Assembly: GCA_040511595.1 (NCBI GenBank)
Contig: JBEVGU010000090.1
Coordinates: 1 to 11,566, forward strand
Length of the DNA: 11,566 nt
DNA from: JAOUEA01 sp040511595
GTDB lineage: Bacteria; Actinomycetota; UBA4738; HRBIN12
Reading direction: 5' to 3'
Under the pieces are notes generated by a model that ran no database searches, was not told the origin of the DNA, and saw only the letters and a list, made by a program, of their open reading frames with translations. Positions 1-6,056 of this stretch are shown here, in pieces. The translations under genes and the position numbers were made by a program. Each line of letters opens with the position of its first letter. The stretch's first letter is position 1.

Positions 1-61
1 TAGATTCCACGGCAGTGACCGCTTGGGATCCGGCCGGTCAGAGGTCGGCGACCTAGCCCGG

Positions 62-91
62 TTGACCTACGTGGTTCCAGGACGATAGGTT
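62..91 (+). promoter_or_regulatory. Candidate housekeeping promoter of the choice-of-anchor L gene
   Basis: A -35-like TTGACC (62-67) is followed after 18 bases by a -10-like TAGGTT (86-91). This resembles a vegetative actinobacterial sigma-70 promoter. Transcription would begin near position 98, leaving a leader of about 30 bases that contains the purine-rich AAAGGA (120-125) just before the ATG at 130. The spacing and both hexamers are seen directly; promoter activity is inferred. Confidence 0.45.
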
Positions 92-129
92 GCGGCGTCG
101 AACATCTCTCCCCGAATCGAAAGGATCCA

Positions 130-1686
130 ATGGTGGCCTCCCCTCGTTTGCTTCGCTCATCGCGCGGCATCCGCTCCCGCGTGCGCCCGTTCACGGTCGG
201 CGCCGCGTTCGCGCTCGTCTGCGCGACCATGGTCGTCCTCGCGGCGCCGGCCTCCGCAGCGGTCGTGACCCAAGTGGCGACACCGACTCAGCTCGCAGAG
301 AGCCTCGCCGGACCGGGCATCGCCGTCTCCGGTGCGACGTTCACAGGCAACGGCTCGGCCGGAGGGACGTTCTCGGGAGGCGCCGGCATCGTCGGCTTCG
401 ACGGCGGCGTTGTCCTGAGCTCCGGCGTGATCGCCACCGTGATCGGGCCCAACAACCAGACGGGCGCAGGCACCAACAACGGCACGCCGGGCGACACGGA
501 CCTCAACTCGTTGTCCGGCGCGACGACGTCCGACGCCGCCGTGCTCGAATTCGACTTCGTGCCCACCACGAACCAGGTGCAGTTCAGCTACGTCTTCTCG
601 TCCGAGGAGTACAACGAGTTCGTCGGCGGCGGGTTCAACGACTCGTTCGGCTTCTTCGTGAATGGCACGAACTGCGCCGAGGTCGGCGACCCGGCCGTGC
701 CGATCACGGTCGACACGGTCAACGCGGGTTCCAACGCTTCCCTGTTCATCGACAACACCGACGCCCACCTCGACACGCAGATGGACGGCCTGACCGTCGT
801 GCTCACCTGTCTCGCGTCCGTCGATCCGGGCACGAACCATATGAAGCTGGCGATCGCGGATGCGGGCGACTCGAATCTGGACTCAGCCGTCTTCCTCGAG
901 CAGAACAGCTTCGTGGCCGTGCACACGCTCTCGGTCTCCAAGTCGGGCGAGGGCTCGGGCACGGTGACGAGCGACCCCGTCGGCATCGACTGCGGCGAGG
1001 GCTGCAGCGAGGGCTACGAGGAAGGCACGGCGGTCACGCTGACGGCCACGCCTGACCCGGGATCGACGTTCGACGGCTGGTCGGGCGACTGCACCGGGAC
1101 CGGCGCGTGCGAGGTCACGATGGACGCGCCGCACGACGTCACGGCGACGTTCGGCGTCAGCGGCACGACATGCGGTGAAGGGTCGGAGTGCGACGAGGGC
1201 ACCCTGCCGCCCGGCGGCACCCTCAGCACCGTCCAGGGACCGCCCGCCAACCCAGTCTCGCCCGCCGACCCGTTCGCCCTCGGGCTGCAGAACGTCAGCG
1301 GCCAGACCGTGTCGGGCTCGATCGTCGAGGAGAGGTGTGACGGCACCCAGGAGGGCGACGCGCTGTGCTCGACGCCTCGCATCGGCAGCAGTGCGGGCAA
1401 CTTCCAATTCACGGTGGAGGGCGGCTCGTCGCTCGCCGTCGCCGGCGGCGGGACGACGGGCCCGACCCCCGTGACGGTCGGCTCGCTGTTCTTCGACAAG
1501 TCGGTCGTGCGCGGGACGGGGCCTGCGATGATCTTCTACCAGAAGGAGTTCGGCGGCCCGGTCATCAAGCTCAAGCGGTGCAAGGGGGCTCGAACGACGG
1601 AGTGCTTCAAGGTCAAGAAGCTGAAGAGCGGTGACCAGATCGTAACCGTGCCCTTCAAAGACGACCCGCGCGTCACGCGAGGCTGA
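130..1686 (+). CDS. Secreted choice-of-anchor L domain protein with an InlB-like repeat
   Basis: This 518-residue protein is predicted to be exported. A basic N-terminus (residues 1-20) and a hydrophobic stretch (21-40) end in an APASA cleavage site near residue 43. Residues about 50-262 match the choice-of-anchor L domain: an LAESL start, the GGVVLSSG turn (92-99), and the hallmark SSEEYNEFVGGGFNDSFGFF (157-176) followed by N178-G179. Residues about 266-342 form one divergent InlB B-type repeat, with GSGTV, paired cysteines, FDGWSGDC and a closing VTATFG. The rest (343-518) is a Cys- and Gly-containing region I do not recognise, ending in a lysine-rich tail. No LPXTG motif, C-terminal membrane helix or other anchor is visible, so the protein may be released or held by an unknown route. 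The start is supported by AAAGGA four bases upstream. Domain assignment is secure; the function, perhaps surface adhesion or a structural role, is inference. Confidence 0.85.
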   Translation: MVASPRLLRSSRGIRSRVRPFTVGAAFALVCATMVVLAAPASAAVVTQVATPTQLAESLAGPGIAVSGATFTGNGSAGGTFSGGAGIVGFDGGVVLSSGVIATVIGPNNQTGAGTNNGTPGDTDLNSLSGATTSDAAVLEFDFVPTTNQVQFSYVFSSEEYNEFVGGGFNDSFGFFVNGTNCAEVGDPAVPITVDTVNAGSNASLFIDNTDAHLDTQMDGLTVVLTCLASVDPGTNHMKLAIADAGDSNLDSAVFLEQNSFVAVHTLSVSKSGEGSGTVTSDPVGIDCGEGCSEGYEEGTAVTLTATPDPGSTFDGWSGDCTGTGACEVTMDAPHDVTATFGVSGTTCGEGSECDEGTLPPGGTLSTVQGPPANPVSPADPFALGLQNVSGQTVSGSIVEERCDGTQEGDALCSTPRIGSSAGNFQFTVEGGSSLAVAGGGTTGPTPVTVGSLFFDKSVVRGTGPAMIFYQKEFGGPVIKLKRCKGARTTECFKVKKLKSGDQIVTVPFKDDPRVTRG

Positions 1687-1696
1687 TCCGTTCAGG

Positions 1697-1740
1697 CACA
1701 CGCTCGGTCGTGTGGCCGAGGCCAGTCACGAGCCTCGGCC
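1697..1740. terminator. Tandem hairpins between convergent genes, candidate bidirectional terminator
   Basis: Two perfect inverted repeats sit side by side where two genes converge. The first is CACACG (1697-1702), a 6-base loop and CGTGTG (1709-1714). The second is GGCCGAGGC (1714-1722), a 9-base loop and GCCTCGGCC (1732-1740). The second spans the stop codon (1726-1728) of the minus-strand SpoIID gene. Neither is followed by a T-run, as is common in GC-rich actinobacteria, so termination in both directions is inferred from position and stem strength. Confidence 0.5.
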
Positions 1741-3093
1741 CGAGACCGTGACCTGCTCGCCACCCGTGATCCGGAGCTTCCTCGTCGAGAGCGTGAGCTC
1801 GCCGAGCCTGGCGCCGGCCCGCGACGGCACCACGGTCAACGAGCGAAGGCCCGTCGCGACCACCACCTGCATCGACCCCGGCTCGGGGTAGGGCCGGGGC
1901 TTGAGTCCCCCGTAGTAGAAGGCGAGGATGCGGCGGGCGGACCAGCCACGCGACGCCTTCCCGTACGCGCCCCACTGCACCATGCCGACGCCGTGACCCC
2001 ATCCGCGTCCCTGCACGACCAGCGATCGGGCGCCTGAGGACACGCCGAACCATCCCGAGGGGATCGTAATCGGAAGGCCTCCGCTCGGGTAGCGGCCGGG
2101 CAGCAAGCACGGCGCCCACGTGTTCACGGCGTCCCTGAGCCCCGAGGCGTCGAGCGATGCCGTCCGCCCGCCGCCCGCGATGCGGATCGTCGAGCCGGAG
2201 ACGCTCGCCGAGGCGATCCGCACACCGGACGGCCACAGCCCGGCCGCGGGGAGCACGGTCTCGAGGTCCGCGAACGGCAGCTCCACGCGCCAGTTGGACA
2301 GCGGAGACGCGCCATCGTCCCGTTCGACGGTCGGTCGCAGATAGGCGAGCGGCGAGCTCCCGAACACCTCGTCGTTGCCGTACGTGCGCCCGTTGGAGGT
2401 GGAGAAGTACACCGTATCGGCCGGGCGGTCTCCGTACAGGAGCACCTGCCCTCGCGTGCGGCGCACGGCCTCGTACCACCGGCGGATGCCGGGAGGGCGT
2501 GGGTCGGGGATGCCGCCGTAGACCTGGCAGTCGGCGGTGCCGCAGATCGAGCCGTCGAGGCTCTCGCCCTGCGCTCCCTCCCACCCCGTGCGCGAGAGCA
2601 CGTAGCTGCGCGCGGCGATCACTTGGGCCTCGAGGGCCGCCATCGGCCACGTCGGCGGCACCTCCGCGATACCCTCGAGGTACCGACGGAACGTGAGCGT
2701 CACGGCCACGGTCACGGAGCCGTCGTCGGCCGCTCGGATCCACAGCGTGCCCGGGTAGCGCCCATCGAGCCTCGGCCGGTCCGGTCGGACGCACCGAGAA
2801 GGGCTCCACGGATAGGTCCCGCGGACGCGGAACGATGCACCGCTCGGCGGCCGGATCGAGACTCGCTCCGCCGAGACCTCGAAGGGGGTGGAGGGTGAGG
2901 CTGTGGCGATCGCGGTGGGGGACTGGGTGGCGGGCGGCGGCGCGGCGGTCGTGGAGGCCGGGGCGATCGATGCCGACTCGGTCTGCCGATCGCCGGCCGG
3001 AGACGAGCAGGCCATGAGCATCATGCCGAGCAGCGTCGCGGCCACGACCGTCGAGACGGAGGGAGGGAAGGCGTGCCGTCGCATGGTCGCCAT
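1726..3093 (-). CDS. SpoIID/LytB domain lipoprotein, probable peptidoglycan lytic transglycosylase
   Basis: Read from the ATG at 3093, the product has 455 residues. It begins with a lipoprotein signal: a hydrophobic segment ends in LMAC, with the lipidated Cys at residue 29. An Ala/Thr/Pro-rich linker follows (about 41-70), then a full SpoIID domain. Visible landmarks are AEVP (143-146), whose Glu144 aligns with the catalytic Glu of Bacillus SpoIID, ALEAQVIAARSYVL, CQVYGG (189-194), and the late WGHGVGMVQWGAYG (365-378) with a YYGG end. SpoIID enzymes cleave glycan strands stripped of stem peptides; outside sporulators such proteins act in general wall remodelling. A longer reading frame reaches 3156 but would cross the inverted repeat at 3133-3157 and spoil the signal peptide. 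The chosen start has GGGGTAGGG just upstream; ATG 3084 is a close alternative. The Met at lipobox position -2 is less usual. Confidence 0.85.
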   Translation of the reverse strand: MATMRRHAFPPSVSTVVAATLLGMMLMACSSPAGDRQTESASIAPASTTAAPPPATQSPTAIATASPSTPFEVSAERVSIRPPSGASFRVRGTYPWSPSRCVRPDRPRLDGRYPGTLWIRAADDGSVTVAVTLTFRRYLEGIAEVPPTWPMAALEAQVIAARSYVLSRTGWEGAQGESLDGSICGTADCQVYGGIPDPRPPGIRRWYEAVRRTRGQVLLYGDRPADTVYFSTSNGRTYGNDEVFGSSPLAYLRPTVERDDGASPLSNWRVELPFADLETVLPAAGLWPSGVRIASASVSGSTIRIAGGGRTASLDASGLRDAVNTWAPCLLPGRYPSGGLPITIPSGWFGVSSGARSLVVQGRGWGHGVGMVQWGAYGKASRGWSARRILAFYYGGLKPRPYPEPGSMQVVVATGLRSLTVVPSRAGARLGELTLSTRKLRITGGEQVTVSGRGS

Positions 3094-3132
3094 CACCCTA
3101 CCCCTGCGACGCGAGCCATCCGAACGGGATAG

Positions 3133-3157
3133 GGTGGTCCTCGATCCGAGGACCACC
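3133..3157. promoter_or_regulatory. Perfect 11-base inverted repeat between divergent genes, candidate operator
   Basis: GGTGGTCCTCG (3133-3143), a 3-base centre ATC, and CGAGGACCACC (3147-3157) form a perfect dyad. It lies in the 79-base gap between the divergent SpoIID and GlsB-like genes. A TAGGGT (3130-3135) could be a -10 box for the rightward gene, which would place the repeat over -10 to about +15, a classic repressor site. It could instead fold as a leader hairpin. The repeat is certain; its role is inferred. Confidence 0.5.
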
Positions 3158-3160
3158 TAC

Positions 3161-3170
3161 GGGGGAGGGA
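3161..3170 (+). promoter_or_regulatory. Ribosome binding site that fixes the GlsB-like start
   Basis: The purine block GGGGGAGGGA ends two bases before the ATG at 3173, and its GGAGG-like core lies a usable distance away. It selects this start over in-frame upstream ATGs, the furthest of which lies at 2888 inside the opposing gene. Confidence 0.6.
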
Positions 3171-3172
3171 TC

Positions 3173-3448
3173 ATGCTGGCAGCGATCGATATCAGCATCG
3201 GCGACATCATCGTCTACATCCTGGCGGGCGCGATCATCGGCGCGCTGGGGCGGTTGCTCGTCCCGGGACGTCAGAGCATGAGCATCTTCGTGACGATCGT
3301 GCTCGGCGTGGTGGCCGCGGTGATCGGGGGAATCCTGTGGGAGGCCGTCTTCCCCGACAACGACGGCATCGCGTGGATCGGCTCGATCATCGTCGCGGTG
3401 ATCCTCGTCATCCTCTTCGCTCGCTTCTGGGGCACCCGAGAGGCCTGA
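3173..3448 (+). CDS. GlsB/YeaQ/YmgE family stress-response membrane protein
   Basis: This is a 91-residue, three-helix membrane protein of the transglycosylase-associated (PF04226) family. It shows the family pattern: a short N-terminus, a first helix (about 9-29) with GAIIGALGRLLVPGRQ at its end, a second Gly-rich helix (about 37-55) that includes GVVAAVIGGILWE, a short acidic loop, and a third helix (about 67-85). Length is normal for the family. These proteins are often induced by stress in bacteria, but their biochemical role is not established. The gene stands alone, divergent from the SpoIID gene across a perfect inverted repeat and convergent with a small acidic protein gene 29 bases downstream. 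Family assignment is confident. Confidence 0.9.
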   Translation: MLAAIDISIGDIIVYILAGAIIGALGRLLVPGRQSMSIFVTIVLGVVAAVIGGILWEAVFPDNDGIAWIGSIIVAVILVILFARFWGTREA

Positions 3449-3453
3449 TCGCA

Positions 3454-3479
3454 GAGGCCCGTTCGGCCGTCGCGGGCTC
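3454..3479. terminator. Imperfect hairpin between convergent genes, possible terminator
   Basis: GAGGCCCG (3454-3461) pairs with CGGGCTC (3473-3479) if one G is bulged. The 11-base loop contains the palindrome CGGCCG. It lies just after the GlsB-like stop codon and reaches into the stop codon of the opposing gene. There is no T-run. Position favours a shared terminator, but the stem is imperfect. Confidence 0.3.
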
Positions 3480-3900
3480 AGCTCGCGGTCGGGCCGTCGC
3501 CTTCGCCCTCAGGCCGGGACTCGGGCTCCGGCTTCGACCCAGGCCCGGGCTCGGGCTCCGGTGGGGACTCGCCGGCGGGACCGGAGGTGGTGGAGGCGGT
3601 CCGTCGACGAACGGCTTCCCCGGCCTCTGACACCGTGACGCCGACCGCTTCGCCGATCGCTCCGACGGCCTCCCGCAGGTCCTTCTTGGCTTCCTCGTCG
3701 CGGAGCGTATCGCCGAGAGCGGTGAAGGCGCGGCCGAGCTGGTCGCTGATCTCTCGGGCCGCCTCCTCCAGCTTGTGCTGGGCCTCGCGAGCGGCTTCCT
3801 CGCCGGTGGTGCCCGCTTCGCGGTAGCGCTCGGACACCCGTTTGCCCCAGGACGCGAACCGTTCTCCGACGTCGTTCCACGCTTCCTTCGGGTCTGCCAT
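3478..3900 (-). CDS. Small acidic helical protein of unknown function
   Basis: The 140-residue product has no signal peptide or membrane segment. Residues about 1-95 are highly charged and rich in Ala, Glu, Lys and Arg, with heptad-like spacing that suggests amphipathic helices; a GVTVSEAG segment lies near 87-94. The last third (about 105-140) is a disordered Pro/Glu/Gly tail with SPPEPEPGPGS and KPEPESRPEG. The start is well supported by AGGAGGT six bases upstream of the ATG. I do not recognise a named family with certainty. It resembles small, abundant helical proteins common in actinobacteria, and a structural, phasin-like or chromatin-associated role is possible but unproven. It diverges from the SMP-30-like gene and converges on the GlsB-like gene. 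Confidence 0.75.
   Translation of the reverse strand: MADPKEAWNDVGERFASWGKRVSERYREAGTTGEEAAREAQHKLEEAAREISDQLGRAFTALGDTLRDEEAKKDLREAVGAIGEAVGVTVSEAGEAVRRRTASTTSGPAGESPPEPEPGPGSKPEPESRPEGEGDGPTAS
3520..3561. repeat. Short direct repeat within a coding region
   Basis: CTCGGGCTCCGG occurs at 3520-3531 and again at 3550-3561, exactly 30 bases apart. The period equals ten codons and encodes the two similar Pro/Glu blocks in the tail of the minus-strand acidic protein. This suggests tail growth by small tandem duplication. Confidence 0.6.
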
Positions 3901-4030
3901 CGCTCGACCTCCTGCGATCAGGTGACCCCTGCAGCTTACGGCCGTCCGCGGGTATGTTTGCCCTCGCTCCCTGGGGGCAACATTTCAGGAAGCGCACGAT
4001 CGGATCCGCCCGGGAGGAAGGGGTCGTTCC

Positions 4031-4951
4031 ATGCGTCATCGGAAGCTCACTCGTGTCTCGATCGTCATGCTGGCGGTGCTCTCGCTCGGCGTCGCCGGCT
4101 CGTCCGCGGGAGCCGGCACGCTCCCCGAACGCATCCCGCTCCCCGACGGTTCGCAGCCCGAAGGGCTCGCTGTCACGAACGACGGGACGTTCTTCACCGG
4201 GTCCATCGCCGACGGCACGATCTTCGTGGGCGACGTCGACACGGGCGCCGTTCGCGTCTTCGCGCCCGGTGCCGCAGGTCGGTCGGCGGCCGGCATCGAG
4301 GTGCGCGGTGGGCTCGTCTGGGTCGCGGGCGGTGAGACCGGCATGGCGTGGGTCTACCGCCGGAACGGCCGCTTGATCCGCACGTACGACTTCGACCCGG
4401 GTGGCTTCGTGAACGACGTCGTGGTCACCCGGCGGGCCGCGTTCTTCACCGATTCGTTCGAGCCGTTCCTCTACCGGGTGCCGATCCGCGACGACGGGCT
4501 CCCCGCCGGCCGCGGGACGGTGGAGTCGCGGCCGCTCTCCGGCGACATCGAGTACGAGACCGGGTTCAACGCGAACGGCATCGATGTCGACCGCGGTCGG
4601 TCCAGGTTCGTCATGGTCCAGTCCAACACGGGCGAGCTGTTCGAGGCGCGTCCGTCGGGCCGCACGCGTGCCATCGACCTCGGTGGGGAGACCGTGGACT
4701 CGGGGGACGGTGTGCTCCTGCGTGGCCGCATCGTCTACGTCGTGCAGGGCTTCTTGAACCAGGTGGCGAAGGTCCGCCTGTCCGAGGACTTCAGTTCCGG
4801 CCGGGTGCTCTCGGTCACGACCGATCCGGACTTCGACGTGCCGACCTCGGTGGACGCCTTCGGGCATGCCCTCTACCTCGTGAACGCGAGGTTCACGACG
4901 CCGCCGACGGCGGCCACCGAGTACTGGATCGCGCCGATCCCACGGCCCTGA
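4031..4951 (+). CDS. Secreted SMP-30/gluconolactonase-like beta-propeller protein
   Basis: This 306-residue protein has a signal peptide: a basic MRHRK start, a hydrophobic core (about 9-23), and probable cleavage near residue 28 after SAGA. The rest shows repeated beta-propeller strands, with GLAVTNDGTFFTGSIADGTI early, GFVNDVVV (125-132), AFFTDS (137-142), GFNANGIDVD (178-187) and DSGDGVLL (223-230). In SMP-30 proteins, Asn/Asp residues at equivalent loops bind a divalent metal; here N128-D129, N180-N182 and D224 are candidates. Length fits a six-bladed propeller. Family members hydrolyse lactones or organophosphates, but many secreted relatives are only binding or structural propellers, so the substrate is unknown. 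GGGAGGAAG lies about ten bases upstream. The gene is divergent from the acidic helical protein and 93 bases ahead of the quinone oxidoreductase, so co-transcription is possible. Confidence 0.75.
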   Translation: MRHRKLTRVSIVMLAVLSLGVAGSSAGAGTLPERIPLPDGSQPEGLAVTNDGTFFTGSIADGTIFVGDVDTGAVRVFAPGAAGRSAAGIEVRGGLVWVAGGETGMAWVYRRNGRLIRTYDFDPGGFVNDVVVTRRAAFFTDSFEPFLYRVPIRDDGLPAGRGTVESRPLSGDIEYETGFNANGIDVDRGRSRFVMVQSNTGELFEARPSGRTRAIDLGGETVDSGDGVLLRGRIVYVVQGFLNQVAKVRLSEDFSSGRVLSVTTDPDFDVPTSVDAFGHALYLVNARFTTPPTAATEYWIAPIPRP

Positions 4952-4990
4952 TCGCGCGGCGGCAGGCGCTCTCCGCTCCTGAAGACGGCC

Positions 4991-5035
4991 TCGCCGACCG
5001 GTGCTTCGCGTACCGTGCGTGCACCGGTCGAGCGA
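4991..5035. promoter_or_regulatory. Long inverted repeat before the quinone oxidoreductase, candidate operator or leader hairpin
   Basis: CGACCGGTGC (4995-5004) and GCACCGGTCG (5021-5030) are perfect complements separated by 16 bases. Outside them TCGC (4991-4994) pairs with GCGA (5032-5035) once A5031 is bulged, giving 14 pairs. Each arm holds the palindrome ACCGGT, and the two centres are 26 bases apart. The right end touches the ribosome binding site GAGGAGG (5034-5040). It could bind a redox-responsive repressor, or fold in mRNA and limit ribosome access. The repeat is certain; the role is inferred. Confidence 0.5.
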
Positions 5036-5040
5036 GGAGG
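5034..5040 (+). promoter_or_regulatory. Ribosome binding site that fixes the oxidoreductase start
   Basis: GAGGAGG ends four bases before the ATG at 5045. It selects this ATG over an in-frame ATG-less extension whose alternative start at 5015 would lie inside the inverted repeat spacer and add ten residues not typical of the family. Confidence 0.65.
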
Positions 5041-5044
5041 GCAG

Positions 5045-6025
5045 ATGAGGGTGATCCGTGTGTACGAACAGGGTGATCCCGATGTGATGGTGCTGGAGGA
5101 CGTCGAGCGCCCCGTGCCGTCCGAGGGGCAGGCGCTTGTCGAGATCGAGGCCGCGGGCGTGAACATGATCGACATCCAGCAACGCTCGGGCGCCTACTCG
5201 GTGACGCTCCCGTACACGCCGGGCACCGAGGGTGCCGGAACGGTCGCGGAGCTCGGCCCCGGTGTGACCGACCCGTCCGTCGGCGACCGCGTGGCCTTCG
5301 CGATGGTCCGTGGCACCTACGCGGAGTCAGCCCTCGTCCCCGCCCATCGGCTCGTGCCGGTGCCCGAGGGGATATCGACGGAGACGGCGGGGGCGGTGCT
5401 CCTGCAGGGGATGACGGCCCACTTCCTGGTCGACTCGATCGCGCCGCTCGAGGAAGGCGACGTCGTCGTGGTGCACTCGGCCGCCGGCGGCGTGGGACTG
5501 CTGCTCACCCAGATGGCGGCGGCCCGAGGGCTGATCGTGGTCGGCACGACATCGACCGAACGGAAGGCCGAGTTGGCGAGAGAGGCCGGCGCGGCCGACG
5601 TCGTGGTTCGCGGCACGCGGCAGCTGCCCGAGGTCGCGCGCGCCCGTGGAGACGGCAGCGGCGCCCGCATCGTGTTCGACTCGATCGCGAAGGACACGTT
5701 CGAGGACAGCCTCGCATCGCTCGGCCGCCGGGCGACCCTGGTGGTCTTCGGCCAGTCGAGCGGACCGGTGCCACCGTTCGACATCCGCCGGCTTCAGGAC
5801 CCCGGGTCGGTGTTCCTGACGAGGCCCGGCCTCGGGGACTACACGGCGACCCGGGAGGAGCTGCTGCGCCGCGCCGACGCGGTCTTCTCGATGGTGGCGA
5901 GCGGAGCGCTCGACGTCCGGGTGCATGGGCGGTTCCCACTGGAACTCGCCCCCGAGGCCCACCGCGAGCTCGCGAGCGGCACCACCACGGGCAAGCTGCT
6001 CCTCACGACGGCGTCCACCGGCTAA
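5045..6025 (+). CDS. Zinc-independent quinone oxidoreductase, MDR superfamily
   Basis: This is a 326-residue cytoplasmic NADPH:quinone reductase of the QOR branch. The N-terminal GroES-like half shows AAGVNMIDIQQRSG (about 36-49) and PYTPGTEGAGTV (56-66). The Rossmann half carries AAGGVGLLLTQMAA (146-159), the cofactor-binding glycine motif of QOR proteins, then REAGAADVVV and a C-terminal ASGTTTGKLLL. The structural-zinc and catalytic-zinc cysteines of alcohol dehydrogenases are absent, as expected. Family enzymes reduce quinones or enones by two electrons, limiting redox cycling. Length is typical (about 325). The gene is preceded by a striking inverted repeat and a strong ribosome binding site, and it converges on an esterase gene with only ten bases between stops. 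The exact substrate is unknown. Confidence 0.92.
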   Translation: MRVIRVYEQGDPDVMVLEDVERPVPSEGQALVEIEAAGVNMIDIQQRSGAYSVTLPYTPGTEGAGTVAELGPGVTDPSVGDRVAFAMVRGTYAESALVPAHRLVPVPEGISTETAGAVLLQGMTAHFLVDSIAPLEEGDVVVVHSAAGGVGLLLTQMAAARGLIVVGTTSTERKAELAREAGAADVVVRGTRQLPEVARARGDGSGARIVFDSIAKDTFEDSLASLGRRATLVVFGQSSGPVPPFDIRRLQDPGSVFLTRPGLGDYTATREELLRRADAVFSMVASGALDVRVHGRFPLELAPEAHRELASGTTTGKLLLTTASTG

Positions 6026-6027
6026 GG

Positions 6028-6056
6028 GAGCGGTCTCAGGGCGCCGAGAGCCGCTC
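6028..6056. terminator. Hairpin across convergent gene ends, possible bidirectional terminator
   Basis: GAGCGG (6028-6033) and CTC (6035-6037) pair with GAG (6046-6048) and CCGCTC (6051-6056), separated by a small internal loop (T against AG) and an 8-base loop. It overlaps the stop codon of the minus-strand esterase. With only ten bases between the two genes, it is the sole termination candidate there. Confidence 0.35.

Noticed and set aside
30..54. Small palindromes (CCGGCCGG, and AGGTC with GACCT) near the left edge
   Set aside because: Stems of four to five pairs are common by chance here, and the upstream context is outside the window.
883..1701. 272-codon open frame on the minus strand within the choice-of-anchor L gene
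   Set aside because: Arg/Ala-rich shadow of a gene with clear domains and a signal peptide.
3094..3156. Longer N-terminus for the SpoIID lipoprotein starting at 3156
   Set aside because: It adds a charged leader before the lipoprotein signal and would run through the perfect inverted repeat; the ATG at 3093 has a better upstream context.
3958..3980. TTGCCC and GGGCAA inverted repeat in the gap before the SMP-30-like gene
   Set aside because: Only six pairs with an 11-base loop, no better than expected by chance in this sequence.
3509..5182. 557-codon open frame on the minus strand across the SMP-30-like gene
   Set aside because: It overlaps three supported genes, has a skewed low-information composition and no recognisable domain.
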